Source of the DNA: Crocodylus rhombifer
Lineage: Eukaryota; Chordata; Crocodylia; Crocodylidae
DNA length: 64,000 nt
Assembly: GCA_038503035.1 (NCBI GenBank)
Contig: JAVSML010025154.1
Coordinates: forward strand, 248,001-312,000
Reading direction: 5' to 3'
Below the pieces are notes generated by a model. It was not told the DNA's origin. It saw only the letters and a program-made list of their open reading frames with translations, and searched no databases. Position numbers and translations under genes: made by a program. Positions 37,426 through 49,066 of the stretch are shown one piece after another (the stretch's first letter is position 1; the number at the start of each line of letters is the position of its first letter).

Positions 37426-37733
37426 TGCCTATAATACAATTCCTGAACTATGCTGCTATAATACCACTCTAACACTCCTTTAAAAATAAAGGATTTTTTT
37501 CCCTCTAGTTCTTTTGAATTATAGATGACAATCTGGTTTATTGCTACAAATGAAGTGACTGAGGCTGACATATTTGGTAAAATAAGAAAAGTGTTTGCAA
37601 GTTGGATAGATGTAGTTGCATCTATCATCAATAATAGGTCCAGATTTTTACTGGTATTAAGGCACCTAACTCTAATTAAGGTGGGGAAAAAACTATTGAT
37701 GGAGATTGGCCACCTAAATGTCTTTAAGAATAA

Positions 37734-37960
37734 GGTTGGAGTGTTGTAGCCATGAAGGTCCAGGAATCATAGAAGAGGCAGGGAGTATTTATGACTTTTT
37801 TTTTGCTGGTTTTTTTTTTGTACGAACTGTATAATTGAGAGACCTTGGACAAGCGTTTAGACACAAAGTGAGACCTGTGGGAAGGGCACCATGTGCTGGG
37901 AAGCTTGTTTAACATCTCTCCCAACTATGCAGTTAGTTCAATAAAAGATATCACAAAAAA
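37734..37960. repeat. Dispersed repeat, same TCTTTTATTGGAC family
   Basis: It starts GGAGTGTTGTAGCCATGAAG and contains AGTTCAATAAAAGATATCAC at 37930-37949, both hallmarks of the family at 698-832. The inner part has T-rich low complexity (37795-37820). Confidence 0.5.
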
Positions 37961-39319
37961 ACCCCTGTGTCTTAAAAAATATGGTGATAAACAAATACCA
38001 TTGTTTTAGGATGAGCCCGGAAAGACTGAGGTAAACTAACATTTCCTTGTAGTGTCATTAGTTAATAAAAATCCATTGTCTAATGCACTCTAGGCTGAGT
38101 GAGGGAGGCTTTCGTTGTTTAGGAGAACTGTATGGGAAATTTCTATTCATTCTCACCACAAACACACATGCAGGGCAGTGATCTTCAATGTCTGTTTTGT
38201 GCCCTGACCAAGTTACATTTCCAGATGCTGTTTGAAAGGTTGTGTTTATTGTTCTTTCATCTCCCCTCCCTTGGGGACAGAGTATCTCCATCCCACACTT
38301 CCCTCCCCTTCTTTTCTAGCTTCTGCTCTTGGAGAAGCTATTATTTGACCTAATATTGTATTTAAATTTTGGGTTGGCATTTACCTGTAAATACTCTTCA
38401 CAGCTTTGATTTAAAGGTATTGAGTAAACTGGTGTTTAGTTTTTAAGTAAGACTTAATGGGGAAAGAAGCCATCACAGGTGATGATGCTTTAAAAATGCT
38501 GCATCACCAAAATTTCTGTGAAACTGGTGATTAAACCCTTTGACCATGAGATCATGTACAAATAAAATTAGAGTAAATTCTAGAGCAGCAATTTTCTTCT
38601 TTTAACTTACCTTTTTATAATAAACTGTTAGGGTTTTTCATTGTCCTTGGGACCATAAAATGTGTATAAAATATACACATTATATACATATATGCACACT
38701 ATAAAAAGAATAAAATGTGTACAGTATTCTGTTGGGCTACTGTTTTTGGTGTTCCTTATAGTTTGGGAAACCCGTAGTCAGGTGTTTGTTCTAGAGAGAG
38801 TATACTTACAAACATAATAGAATAGTAGTGTCATCCAGTGCAACTGTTCTGGGTGCTAAATGGCCTTGTTAATCCATCTTGTCTACATGGAAACTGTGTC
38901 ATTTTCAATCCACTGTGATGAGTTTGCCACTTTGCGGACAAAATTGCCCATATCAAAATTGCCCAAAATTACTCATAAAGCTTGGGGACCATCACTTTTG
39001 GTGCAGAGTCAGAGTTTGGGGTTGAGGAAGTCTAATCTTGTTTTTTATATACAAATTGTTATTTTAAATTCCTGTTACCCCATAATGCAGAAGATGCATT
39101 GGGGGGGATGAGGTCAGCCAGTTGTGAACTGTACCCATGCCCATCCTGGCTTCAAAAAACCAGCCAGAGGAGACTGGGGGCCACTGCTGGCAGTCGTTGT
39201 CATTGGCTCTTGTTGGGAGGGCAGGGTGCCAGATGTTCTTAAGTCTTTAATTGCCCAGCCCCTGCTAAAAAAAACAATTACCTGATGCTGACTTCCTAAC
39301 CAGTTATCTCCTTGTTGCC
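37961..39319. other. Intergenic, nothing recognised
   Basis: AT-rich, includes a TATACA/TATATA-rich stretch at 38660-38700. No gene. Confidence 0.6.
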
Positions 39320-40585
39320 AGCCTCCCCTTTTTGGGGAATGTCATTGAATGGCTTGTTACCCAACAGCTTATCTGGATGTCATTAGTTTCTTGGATTTTT
39401 CTTAGTCTGGATTTTGTCCTGGATGTAGCCCAGAGATTCTGCCTCTGGCCTTGGTTGATGACTTTTGCTGTAGATCATGGGGAAGGGAAGCTGGAGGGAG
39501 AGAATTGTGTTCTGCTGATCTTACTAGACCTTTCAGCAGTCTTTGATGCAGTCAACCGTGAAGTGTTGATAAAGCATTTACAGGACGTGGTAGGCATTTA
39601 CAGCATTGCTCTAAATTTGGTTCAGCTCTTTCCTAGCAAGGAGGACCCAGAGTAGAGGATGGTGATTGGGCTCATCATCCCCTCAGGGCTTTCCTGTAGG
39701 ATCTCCCAGGGCTTCATCTTGTCTTCCTTCCTGTTGGATGTGTATATGATGCTGCTGAGTGAGGTTGTGCAGATATTTAGAGTGACGTGCCATCAGTTTT
39801 CTGATTCTGCCATTATTATGCTGATAATTCCTAGCATTACCCCTCCCTCTCTTCTGACCCTGGCAGGCTCAGTCTTTTCCCATGCCTGGCTGCAGTTGGG
39901 AACTGGATACACATGAATAGATTAAAACTGAATCCAGACAAGACAGAGGTGATGATGGTAGGCAGAGCACTTGACTTGGGGGACTGGGATACTTATAATT
40001 GATAGGGTTCATTCTCCTCTTTGGCAGCTGAAGAACAACTGCTGAGAGCAACCTCCCATGTTTTTTCATCAAGCAGACTTGTTCCTTAGCTTTGGACCTC
40101 CCTCCCCCTGAAGGCTTAACGCTGAGCCTGGACATCTTGGAATCCTAGAAAAATGGGGGTGAAAGGGACCTCCAAAGGTCATCTGGTCCAAACTCCTGCC
40201 TGGGGCAGGATCATCCCTATCCATACCATCCCATACAAATCCTTGTCTAACCTATTCCTAAAACCCTGTCACATGGCCTCAAGGCATATTACTCAATAAC
40301 ACACGCCAAAAGCACCCTAACCTGCCACAAGTAAAGCAGGGGAATGAGGACTCTCAGTGTACTAGCACTGCAAGTTTTGTTAAAATGCTCTTTCACAAGT
40401 GCTGTACAACCTTTCCATTTAACAAAGCTAGGCTGAGACCCTGTTTAAAGGAGGGCCTCTTTTTTTTATATATGTGATATTCCACTTCCCCATCTAAGTT
40501 GTCCTGTTCTCTTACTGTAAACTGCCCTGAGCCTGTGTTGGGCAGGGTAGCATGTAAATCACATAAATAAAATAAATACATAAGT
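39320..40585 (+). mobile_element. Ancient L2/L3-like LINE remnant
   Basis: Plus-strand translations give LLILLDLSAVFDAVNREVLI, then ISQGFILSSFLLDVYMMLL, HQFSDSAIIM (decayed YADDTQL box) and MNRLKLNPDKTEVMMVG. This is the RT layout of L2 or L3/CR1-like LINEs rather than of the CR1 copies nearby. The segment 40510-40585 (TAAACTGCCCTGAGCCTGTG followed by ATAAATAAAATAAATA) resembles the matching 3' end. The CR1 piece at 40141-40270 splits the two parts. Confidence 0.65.
40141..40270 (-). mobile_element. CR1 3' end fragment
   Basis: The plus strand shows GAAAGGGACCTCCAAAGGTC then TCTGGTCCAAACTCCTGCCT, the reversed CR1 3' end. It interrupts, or abuts, the older L2/L3-like LINE described nearby. 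Confidence 0.75.
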
Positions 40586-40614
40586 AGTGAGGCACAATGT
40601 TGCAAGAGAAGAAT

Positions 40615-40735
40615 TGCAGAAATGTAGGGCTGGATGGCACCTTGAGAAGCCATCTAGTCCGACCCTTTGCTCAAGGTAAGATCGCTACTCTCTAAGCCAT
40701 CTTAGAGAAGTAAGCTTGGTCTAAGCTGCTCTTCA
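40615..40735 (-). mobile_element. CR1 3' end fragment next to the full-length CR1
   Basis: The plus strand shows AGGGCTGGATGGCACCTTGA then CATCTAGTCCGACCCTTTGC, a diverged reversed CR1 3' end lying directly beside the tail of the younger CR1 at 40741. Confidence 0.7.
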
Positions 40736-41169
40736 TAGATTTTCATAGATTTCATAGACATTAGGGCTGGAAGGGACCTCGGGAGATCATCAAGTCCAGC
40801 CCCCTGCCCAAAGGGCAGGAAGTCAGCTGGGGTCATAGGATCCCAGCAAGATAAGCTTCCAATTTACTCTTGAAGGTGTTCAATGTAGGTGCTTGAACCA
40901 CCTCCGATGGCAGGCTGTTTCAGACCTTGGGGGCTCAGACAGTAAAGAAATTCTTCCTTATGTCCAGCCTGAAACGGTCTTGCAGGAGTTTGTGACCGTT
41001 CGACCTCGTCATCCCTTGGGGCGCTCTGGTGAACAAACGTTCCCCCAGATCCTGGTGGTCACCCCTGATAAACTTATAGGTGGCTATCAGATCACCCCTG
41101 AGCCTACGCTTTTCCAGGCTAGAGTCCCGTGGCTCTCAGCCTATCATCGTAAGATCTGTTTTCCTGACC

Positions 41170-42384
41170 TCAGATCATGCGCGTGGCTCTCCTCTGGACT
41201 CTCTCAAGCTTCTCCACATCCTTTTTGAATTGTGGAGCCCAAAACTGGATGCAGTACTCCAGCTGCGGCCTCACCAAGGCTGAGTACAAGGGGAGAATGA
41301 CGTCCCGGGATTTGCTCGAGAAGCATCTATGGATGCAAGGCAGCGTTTTGGTCGCCTTACTAGCCGCAGCATTGCATTGGAGGCTTATGTTCATCTTGTG
41401 GTCAATTATGACCCTCAAGTCTCTTTCTTCTGTAGTGCTATCCAACGTAGCACTGCCGAGCCTATAAGGATGCTGCAGGTTTTTCCTCCCAAGGTGGAGA
41501 ACCTTGCATTTTTCGGTGTTAAACACCATCAGGTTCTCGTCCACCCATTTGCTGAGCTTGTCCAGGTCAGCCTGGATCACCCACCTATCTTCTGGCGTGG
41601 ATGCTTTGCCCCAAAGTTTGGTGTCATCAGCGAACTTGGCCAGTCCACTCCTGACTCCAATGTCCACATCATTAATGAAGATGTTGAAGAGGATGGGTCC
41701 CAGGACAGAGCCTTGAGGGACCCCACTGGTCACAGGGCACCACGATGAGTGACTGCCATCGATTACAACCCTCTGGGTCCGACCACGGAGCCAGTTTCCC
41801 AGCCAGCGGATCATGGTGGAGCCAAGGCCACAACTGGCCAGTTTGGCCAAGAGGTGATCGTGAGATACCAGATCAAAGACTTTTTGGAAGTCAAGATATA
41901 TGACATCAATCTCTTCTCCCTTGTCCAGGTGATAGGTCACCTGGTCATAGAAGGAAATGAGATTGGTCAGACAAGACCTACCCGCAACAAACCCGTGCTG
42001 GCTGTCCCTTAGAATGTTAGCCTGGGCCAGTCCATCAAGGATGGCCTCCTTAATAAACTTTTCTAAGATCTTCCCCAGGATAGAAATCAGGCTAATGGGC
42101 CTGTAGTTAGCCAGATCCACTCTCCTCCCTTTCTTGAAGATCGGCACCACATTGGCCTTCTTCCAGTCTTCGGGCACTACACCAGAGCGCCAGGGGTTTT
42201 CAAAGATCTGTGCCAGGGGCTGGGCTATGACGCTCGCCAGCTCCTCGAGTACCCTGGGGTGCAGATTGTCAGGGCCGGCTGACTTGAAGGTATCCAACTT
42301 CTCAAGGTGTTCCTTCACGAGGTCAGCATTTATGGAGGGTAGGGGATCCCCATCACCCGGATCTCCCTGTCCCATAGCAGGCAT
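41170..42384 (-). pseudogene. CR1 ORF2, reverse-transcriptase part
   Basis: A 404-residue open stretch with RT blocks in order: [78 protein letters not shown] and the catalytic FADDTKLWG. It stops at RATRMI followed by TGA, where the element at 881-2566 has AGA. The rest of ORF2 is recognisable downstream to about 40830. The stop and upstream frameshifts mark the copy as non-functional, although the active site is intact. Confidence 0.9.
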
Positions 42385-42428
42385 GGGCGTCCCATGGGAC
42401 TGATGAAAGACTGATGCAAAGTACCTAT

Positions 42429-43606
42429 TTAATAGGTTGGCTTTTTCCTGGGTGTCAGTTGCCCCATCTGGTTTAGCAGGGGTCCAACATTGCCCTTGCT
42501 TTTCCTCCGGCTCCCCACATATCTGAAAAAGGACTTTTTGTTGTCCTTGATGCTTGAAGCTAGTTGGAGTTCAGTTGCAGCCTTGGCTTTCCTGGTTTGC
42601 TCCCTGCAGGACCGGACCAGTGCAGAATAATCCTCCTTGGAGGTGAATCCCATCCTCCATCCTTTGTAGGCTTTCCTTTTTAGCCGCAGGAGGTCCGCTA
42701 GGTCCCTGGAGAGCCAGGAGGGCTGCTGTGCCTTCTTGCTGCCTTTCCTCCATGTTGGAATAGATTTAGCTTGTGCACTGAGGATCGCTTCCTTGAGAAG
42801 CAACCACTCTTCTTGAACTCCCCCCTCCCTGGGGTCATGGTCCCTGAGGGCCTGACCGACAAGCCTCTTGAGCTTGTCAAAGTTGGCTTTTCTGAAGTCA
42901 AGGACTTCTGTGTTGCTGACTGACTTGCCAGCTTTACGGTGGATGGTGAAGGTGATCAGCTCGTGGTCGCTGTCACCCAGCTTCCCATCGATCACTAGGT
43001 CACCAGTTAGGTCGTCCCCCCATAGCCAGTACCAGGTTGAGCAGCGCTTTGCCTCTCGTTGGCCCATAGACTTCTTGAGTCAGGTAGAGGTCATCCACGC
43101 ACGAGAGAAAGCTTTGCAACCGCTCGGATTTTGCTGAGTGATCTTCCCAGGAGATGTCCAGGTAATTGAAGTCACCCATGACAACCAAGGTCCTGGAGCA
43201 AGCGGCCTCAGTCAGTTCCCGGGCGAACTCCTGGTCAAGCTCAGGACTTTGAGTAGACTCCCACCGTTGTGTCCCCTGTGCCATTTTTCCCACGAATTTT
43301 TACCCAGAGGGTCTCTAGCTGTCCATGCTGGTCGCCAACATCAGCTTGCAGGGATATGTAGCTTTCCTTCACGTAGAGAGCTACACCCCCGCCTCTTTTG
43401 TCAACACAACCCCTCCTGTACAGGGTATAGCCCTCTATACCCATGGACCAGTCATGGGTGGAGTCCCACCAGGTCTCCGTTATCCCAATGACATCATAAT
43501 TCTTTGCACTGATCAGGAGGACAAGCTCCTCCTGCTTGTTACCCAGGCTCCTGGCATTAGTATACAGGCAGGCAAGTGTGCCCTTAGGGGCTCTTGCCTT
43601 GCCCAC
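42429..43606 (-). pseudogene. CR1 ORF2, endonuclease and linker part (frameshifted)
   Basis: Three overlapping minus-strand frames make up one decayed reading frame. 43241-43606 begins GKARAPKGTLACLYTNARSL and holds GITETWWDS. 43000-43293 holds VVMGDFNYLDISWED. 42429-43067 begins near the LGDSDHELITF motif and continues into the basic linker. These are the N, E, GDFN and SDH blocks of APE-like endonucleases, which nick target DNA for target-primed reverse transcription. Frame changes near 43250 and 43050 break it. Confidence 0.85.
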
Positions 43607-43747
43607 AGATTGTGCCAGGGCTGGGGCAGGGGTGGGCTCCCTTAAGTGCCTTGGTCTGCTGGCTTTGCAAGGGTCGCTCAGTGGGCCAGCAGTGGCAGTA
43701 GTCCCCCCATCCCCCAGCGGGCTTAGTTTAAAGCCTGGTGGAGCAGC

Positions 43748-44818
43748 TCAGCCAGCCTGGCTGAGAAGAGCCTCCTCCCCAGGGGGGAGAGGTGGAGGCC
43801 ATCTCTCCCCAGCAGCTCGCTGCCTCTTGCCAAAGAGCAGGCTGTGGTCATGGAAGCCAAAGCCTTCCCGATGACACCAGCTCCGCAGTCTTTGGTTTAC
43901 TGAGTGGATCCTCCTCTCCTTCCTCAGCCCATAGCCCGAGACTGGGAGGATCAATGAAAACACCACCTGAGCTCCCAGACCCCTAAGCCCTGCTCCCAAC
44001 TCCCTGTAGCACCTCATGATCTGGCTGGGGGTGCTCCGAGCTGTGTCATTGGTGCCCACATGAATAAGGAGCATGGGGTAGTGGTCTGTGGGCTGGAGGA
44101 GCTGCGGGATCCTCTCTGCAATGTCTCGGATGCGGGCCCCCGGGAAGCAGCAGACTTCCCGGGCTAAGGGGTCGGGGCGGCAGATTGCCCCTTCAGTGCC
44201 CCGCAGGATGGAGTCTCCCACAACAAACACCTTTCGCTTTGACTTGGGGAGAGCGGGGCCAGTAGCTGCGGTTGAGCCTGGGTTGCCTGCGGGAGCCGGC
44301 AACTGAGCAGGCTCTGCTGGGGCTGCAAGAGGTGCGAACCTGTTGCTAAGCTCCGGCGAGGGAGGGGCCTTGGTGCGGCGGGCCTTAGGGCCCTTGACCA
44401 CCTTGGTCCATGCCCCTGACTGGGCAGAGCGGGAGGTTCCAGAGTCCTCGTTAGTCCTGGAGGGAGACGGTGCTCTACCCTGTGGCTCCCAGGGGAAAAG
44501 GGCCTGGCAGTAGGAGTCTATCTCCTGCTCACAGTCCCTGATGGCACGCAGTCTCTGGACTGTGGCCTGGAGCTCCTCCAGCTGGCGCGCCAGAGACCCC
44601 AGTAGGGAGCAGACCCTGCAAGGGGAGGTGGCCATGCTCCCGGGCCCCAGAGCCTGAAAAAGGGACAGGCAGCCCCCGCAGCCAAGAGCCAGGGGCTCTG
44701 TCTGCGTGGAGCCTGGAACCATGGGCTCCGTCTGAGTGGCTGTCCCTGAGGTGCCCGATGGGGGGGCCGCAGAGCCCGAGGGGACCCTCGGGGTGCGGCG
44801 CGTGCCCATCCGTGTCAT
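43748..44818 (-). CDS. CR1 ORF1 protein with SGNH-hydrolase (esterase) domain
   Basis: This open frame of 356 codons starts at ATG 44816-44818. The N-terminal third is Pro/Thr/Ser-rich with Cys pairs (CGGC about residue 47, CRVC about residue 67), suggesting a zinc-finger-like region. A predicted coiled coil follows (LARQLEELQATVQRLRAIRD). From about residue 193 comes an SGNH/GDSL-type fold: VFVVGDSILRGTEG holds the GDS nucleophile block, and LLIHVGTNDTA holds the GxND block. Such esterase-bearing ORF1 proteins are known in CR1 LINEs. The role in transposition is thought to be RNA or membrane association (family knowledge). No frameshift is seen. Confidence 0.85.
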   Translation of the reverse strand: MTRMGTRRTPRVPSGSAAPPSGTSGTATQTEPMVPGSTQTEPLALGCGGCLSLFQALGPGSMATSPCRVCSLLGSLARQLEELQATVQRLRAIRDCEQEIDSYCQALFPWEPQGRAPSPSRTNEDSGTSRSAQSGAWTKVVKGPKARRTKAPPSPELSNRFAPLAAPAEPAQLPAPAGNPGSTAATGPALPKSKRKVFVVGDSILRGTEGAICRPDPLAREVCCFPGARIRDIAERIPQLLQPTDHYPMLLIHVGTNDTARSTPSQIMRCYRELGAGLRGLGAQVVFSLILPVSGYGLRKERRIHSVNQRLRSWCHREGFGFHDHSLLFGKRQRAAGERWPPPLPPGEEALLSQAG

Positions 44819-45200
44819 GCCTCTGGTAGGCTGGCTACGGCTGGGGCTGACTACTCTGGGGGGTCGCAGGCAGGGTCTCGTGCCCTCCCGCGCCCTCCCC
44901 TCCGCGAACTCCGCGCTAACTCGAGCGCCTGTTTACTCAGCCTGTTCGCGCAGCTCCAGTCGCGGGGCTCCCTGGAGGGCTGGGCCAAGTAGGGTCCTGG
45001 GCAGGGGCTTGACCCAGCCCGGTACCAGGCAGCGGCCTCCTCCCAGGGAGCAAGGAGTTAACCCCTTCCCACCACGAGCCCGCTTACCTCCGGCTGTGCT
45101 GGGGGTCAGCAGGGGGCTCGGCGGCTGCTGAGGGGGTGTCTGGGGGGTTTCGGGGGGAGCGGGGGCGCAGCGGGCTTCACCCACGCATCTCTCACCACTC

Positions 45201-47059
45201 CAGAGCCTAACTGAGCCTTAAAAAAACCCCTTCAAAAACAGCTCTCACACAAAGCACAACAGCCAAAACAAAATCACCCTTTAACTTGCTACAGGTAAAG
45301 CTAGGCACTATCCATGTTCTGCTTCTGCAAGGAGAAGATAGTTTTGTTAAAATATGCTCAAGGGATCCAAGATGGAGGACTACACACACTACTGTAGAGG
45401 AAGGTAACCCTTCTCCCCCCCACACACACATAGTCTATGCAAACCTGAATATGAGGAAAATTCTATCATGGCCTCGAAAGTGTACTGGCTATTAATAGCT
45501 AAAAAGGAAAGCATATGTTACAGGTAACATTTGAGTGTGGGGATGAAGGGTGTTTTGCTGAAGGAGGAGCTCAAGGTTCTTCAAAGCAGTGGGCACATTA
45601 TGAGAAATAGGTGGGGGTGGGAGTAGATGATGTCTGGGTAAAACTGAATTCAAGGGGAAACATAGGAGAGAGGTAACAAAACCAGAACCTTGACGGTGGG
45701 AAGGAATTCATCACATGGGCAGACAATTTCCTATTGAAATCAGTCACACCAGGATCTGGGTTCAATGAGCCCAGGGTGGTACTAAACCAGTGCAACTTCT
45801 GCAGCTACATGAGGTCCTGAAGTGGTCAGGTGGCCCTACAGTACATTTCTACTCTGTTTTAGTAGGCTAAGAGTGGGAACCTGAACCTCAAACTTTGTCA
45901 GGGCCCCCTAAAATTTAACTTCTCTGCAGCAGAAAAATATATTGATTCCCACCTTTTTGATCAAAAGTGCTATTAAAATTGGTAGCCATTTTACCTTGGT
46001 AAAGATTACAGCAGTGATTCTCAACCAGGGTGCTGAGATACCCTGGGATGCCACAAGATCCTGTGAAAGGTGCCGTGAGGTGTGAAGAGATAAATAGATA
46101 CGCACAGGCTCATATTCAGTTCCTAGCCAGTGCCCTATCCCTACTACCTAGCTCCTCTGCAAGGAGGTAATCACTGTAATAAGTTTGTTTTTGAAATGGG
46201 GTGCTATTGAATTCATCTGGGGACAGCAGCAGTGGCAAAAGGCAGGAGGTTTCCCCTTCCTCATACCTGCTTCAAGGAGGACTGGGCATCCCCTCTGGAT
46301 ATACCCCTAGTAGCAGTAGTAGTGGTATACATCAGGTACATTACAGGCCTAACCATCAGGCTAGGGACAGAAATTACACATAACCTGGTATAAGTGATTG
46401 GAAACTGGTTCAAATCTGTAACACAACAGAAATTCAGTGCATATAAACCTGTTTCAGCCATTTTGAAAGTGGTGTTAGGTAAACCTGGATGGATGTACTA
46501 TCAGACTTTAACTGATTTAGGTTAAACTGACTTACTGAACTTGTGTCCCAGATCCCCCTCCTGATTCAAGTTAACTCACAGTCTAGCAGCATCCCAGGAT
46601 GCTTTGCACCCCACCTTCAAACCAACTCTCACCAGGTGGGCAGGCTAACTTTGGCCCAAGCTGCCTGCTCCAGCCAAGCAGGGAGGCATGCTCTAGCAAC
46701 CGCCCTGGCCTGGGCCCCTGAAGGCATGTGACCTGCAAAGATTGAATCAATTCAGCCTCAGGCTTTTTGTCTGTCTGTATTTAGTGCATAAGTGCTAACA
46801 ACCTCATGCTCCTGTTGACTTCATTTTGGATTAAGTTGCTGGTGCTCGGCCCTGAAGGGGTCCATCCACTTCTGGAGCGATCAGTTTTTCTAGTTGGTGT
46901 TGTTCCTTGGATGCGCTTTAATAAAAGCCTTGAGGCAAGGGGAATGCATCCATGACTACATTCTAAACTAAGAAAGCTTGGATAATGGTCACGGTGTCTG
47001 AAGCAGAACCCAAGTTCTATTCAGAAAGCCATGATGCACACAGGCGCTATGATTACCAG
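45201..47059. other. Intergenic between two CR1 copies
   Basis: Apart from the repeat at 46370-46500 and a possible hAT-type start (CAGTGATTCTCAACCAGGGT at 46011), nothing is recognised. The first about 100 bases may still belong to the 5' end of the CR1. Confidence 0.5.
46370..46500. repeat. Unclassified interspersed repeat (copy 2)
   Basis: ACCTGGTATAAGTGATTGGA, ACTGGTTCAAATCTGTAACA, TTCAGTGCATATAAACC and AAACCTGGATGGATGTA parallel the copy at 35905-36012, same orientation. Confidence 0.65.
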
Positions 47060-47985
47060 CAGCATGGTTGGTGGTGGACAGTCACTTATCACCTGAAGGG
47101 ATGTGAGCAGTGGGGTTCCCCAGGGCTCAGTCCTTGGGCCTGCACTGTTCAACATCTTCATCAGTGACTTGGACAAGGGGCTGAAAAGCACCTTGTTCAA
47201 ATTCATGGATGACACTAAGATGTGCCAGAAGTGGGCACGTTAGAAGGGAGGGACAGGCTACAACTAGACCTGGACAGGTTACAGGGGAGGGCGGATGAGA
47301 ATAGGATGGGATTCAACAAGCCACTGTACCTGGGGAGGAAGAACCAGCAGCATACCTACAGGCTGGGGAACTCCCTGAAAAGGATCTTGGAGTCATTATC
47401 GATTCCAAGATGAACATGGGCTGCCAATATGCGGATGTGGTCAGTAGGGCCAACCGCACCTTGTCATGCATCCACAGATGCATCACGAGCAGGTCCAAGG
47501 ATGTGATCCTCCCTCTCTGTGTGTCACTGGTCAGGCCACAGCTGGAGTACTGCATCCAGTTCTGGGTGCCACACTTCAGGAGGGATGTGGACAGCACCAA
47601 GAGGGTCCAGAGGGGGGCCACTCCACAAGAGAAGGCTGAGGGGGGATCTGGTGGCCATCTATAAGATTACCAAGGGGGACCAGCAGGGAATGGGAGAGAC
47701 CCTGTTCCTCCAAGCACTACCCAGAGTAACTAGGAATAACGGCCATAAGTCGACAGAGTAGGTTCAGGCTGGACATCAGGAAGCACTACTTCACAGTCAG
47801 GACAGCTAGGATCTGGAACCAACTTCCAAGGGAAGTGGTGCTCACTCCTACCCGGGGGTCTTCAAAAGGAGGCTAAACAATCACCTAGCCAGGGTTGTTT
47901 GACCCCAACTTTCTTTCTTACCCATGGCAGGGGGTCATACTTGATGATCTGCTCAGGTCCCTTCTGACCCTACCAACTATGAAAC
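47060..47985 (+). mobile_element. CR1 LINE 3' fragment (decayed)
   Basis: Plus-strand translation in shifting frames gives [20 protein letters not shown], then FKFMDDTKM (the catalytic box reads MDD instead of ADD), LVRPQLEYCIQFW and VPHFRRDVD. The end is GGTCCCTTCTGACCCTACCA with ACTATGAAACTAT. Multiple frameshifts are present. It lies about 250 bp beyond the duplicated 3' UTR segment downstream of EPAS1. Confidence 0.85.
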
Positions 47986-48231
47986 TATATCATTTCTGGC
48001 AATTACAAGTCAAAGGGAAATATGAATTGAATTGTAATGACTGGTAGTTCTTCAGTTAAGATAATTATTTCTCCTGTGGGCCCTATCACATGATCACCAT
48101 TTAAACCAAAGTCTATTGACATTGAAGTAAAGCACCGTTTCAGAATAAATTACTCTCTTTTACCTACAGGAAGATTTATTTCTAACTCCTTATAGGATAA
48201 GGGTCTGGTTTGGACCCTGCTGACTTACTGA

Positions 48232-48373
48232 ACCAAAACCACATCCTCACCCTTTTCAATCCATGGCAACAGAAGTTTTTAACAGGGGTTCTGAAGATGT
48301 GCATCTATTTTGTAATATCATGCTGTAAGATTATGTGCACTTGAAAGGCAGAAGGCAAGCTAAATTTTCAGCC
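48232..48373. repeat. Duplicated segment, copy beyond the EPAS1 poly(A) site
   Basis: This 142-bp near-identical direct copy of the 3' UTR segment at 50109-50260 lies about 235-375 bp past the poly(A) signal. Flanking bases on both sides differ from those of the other copy, so the duplication is short and bounded. Confidence 0.9.
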
Positions 48374-48621
48374 TGCTGAACTTGAGAAATAGGTCATAGA
48401 AGTTGATGATACACCTTTGTTAATTATACCACCCTTGTCTTCTCTTCTAGTTTTCAAATATGAATATATATGCATATTTTTGTTCCCTTTGCATGCTTTT
48501 AAAGATCAATGCAAACCTTTATTTTCTATAAATAATTTAATAAATACTTTGTTTTACAATGATACAACAAATGACAAATTCATAGCAAACAAGAGTCACA
48601 AGGAATTTCGGATCAGTATAC

Positions 48622-48627
48622 TTTAAT
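48622..48627 (-). terminator. EPAS1: EPAS1 poly(A) signal ATTAAA
   Basis: ATTAAA on the minus strand lies in the context CCTTATTAAAGTATACTGAT. I recall the same hexamer and near-identical flanks at the human EPAS1 mRNA end. Cleavage is expected about 14 bases further, near 48608. Confidence 0.85.
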
Positions 48628-49066
48628 AAGGTATCAGTGTCGAATTACATTTCCTTATCAAGTTAAAGTTCCCATACAGTTATAATATTGTCAATAAGAA
48701 TTCAGCAATATAGATCATGAAATAATTATGATGATAGGTATGGTTAATATTAAGCAGGGAATATTTTGCAGAGTGTTTTAGTAAACTGTTAGGGTATAAC
48801 ATTCTTTAATGCTGAAACTACACAAGCAGAAAATAAGAGCAGTATTTAAGTGTCATTAATCCCTCATTACATTGCAGATTTGTCAATGTTGCTTTGCTAT
48901 GTATCACAAGATGTTTTTAATGTATGTACTTTTTCTTTTGCTATAGATTATTTTTAAAAGTAACTTTATTTTGGTAAGCAGTCCTTAAAGGCTCAGTAAT
49001 GGATGGAGACCCCAGTAACTTTTTAATAATGTACCAATGACAGAAAAGACTTTCGGTTTCCTTTTA

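Larger units (their letters stand above)
40741..45200 (-). mobile_element. Nearly full-length CR1 LINE
   Basis: Reading on the minus strand, the order is a GC-rich 5' region (44819 to about 45200), ORF1, a gap of about 140 nt, ORF2 (APE-type endonuclease, linker, reverse transcriptase), a short 3' UTR, and a tail of ATGAAATCT-type repeats (40741-40770). The 3' end has the CR1 signature GGGACCTCGGGAGATCATC as read on the plus strand. ORF1 is open. ORF2 has a few frameshifts and at least one stop, so the copy is probably dead but young compared with its neighbours. The exact 5' end is uncertain. CR1 elements are usually 5'-truncated, so this length is uncommon. Confidence 0.92.

Noticed and set aside
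46011..46110. Start resembling a hAT terminus (CAGTGATTCTCAACCAGGGT)
   Set aside because: No matching second terminus or target duplication could be found, so it is not listed as an element.
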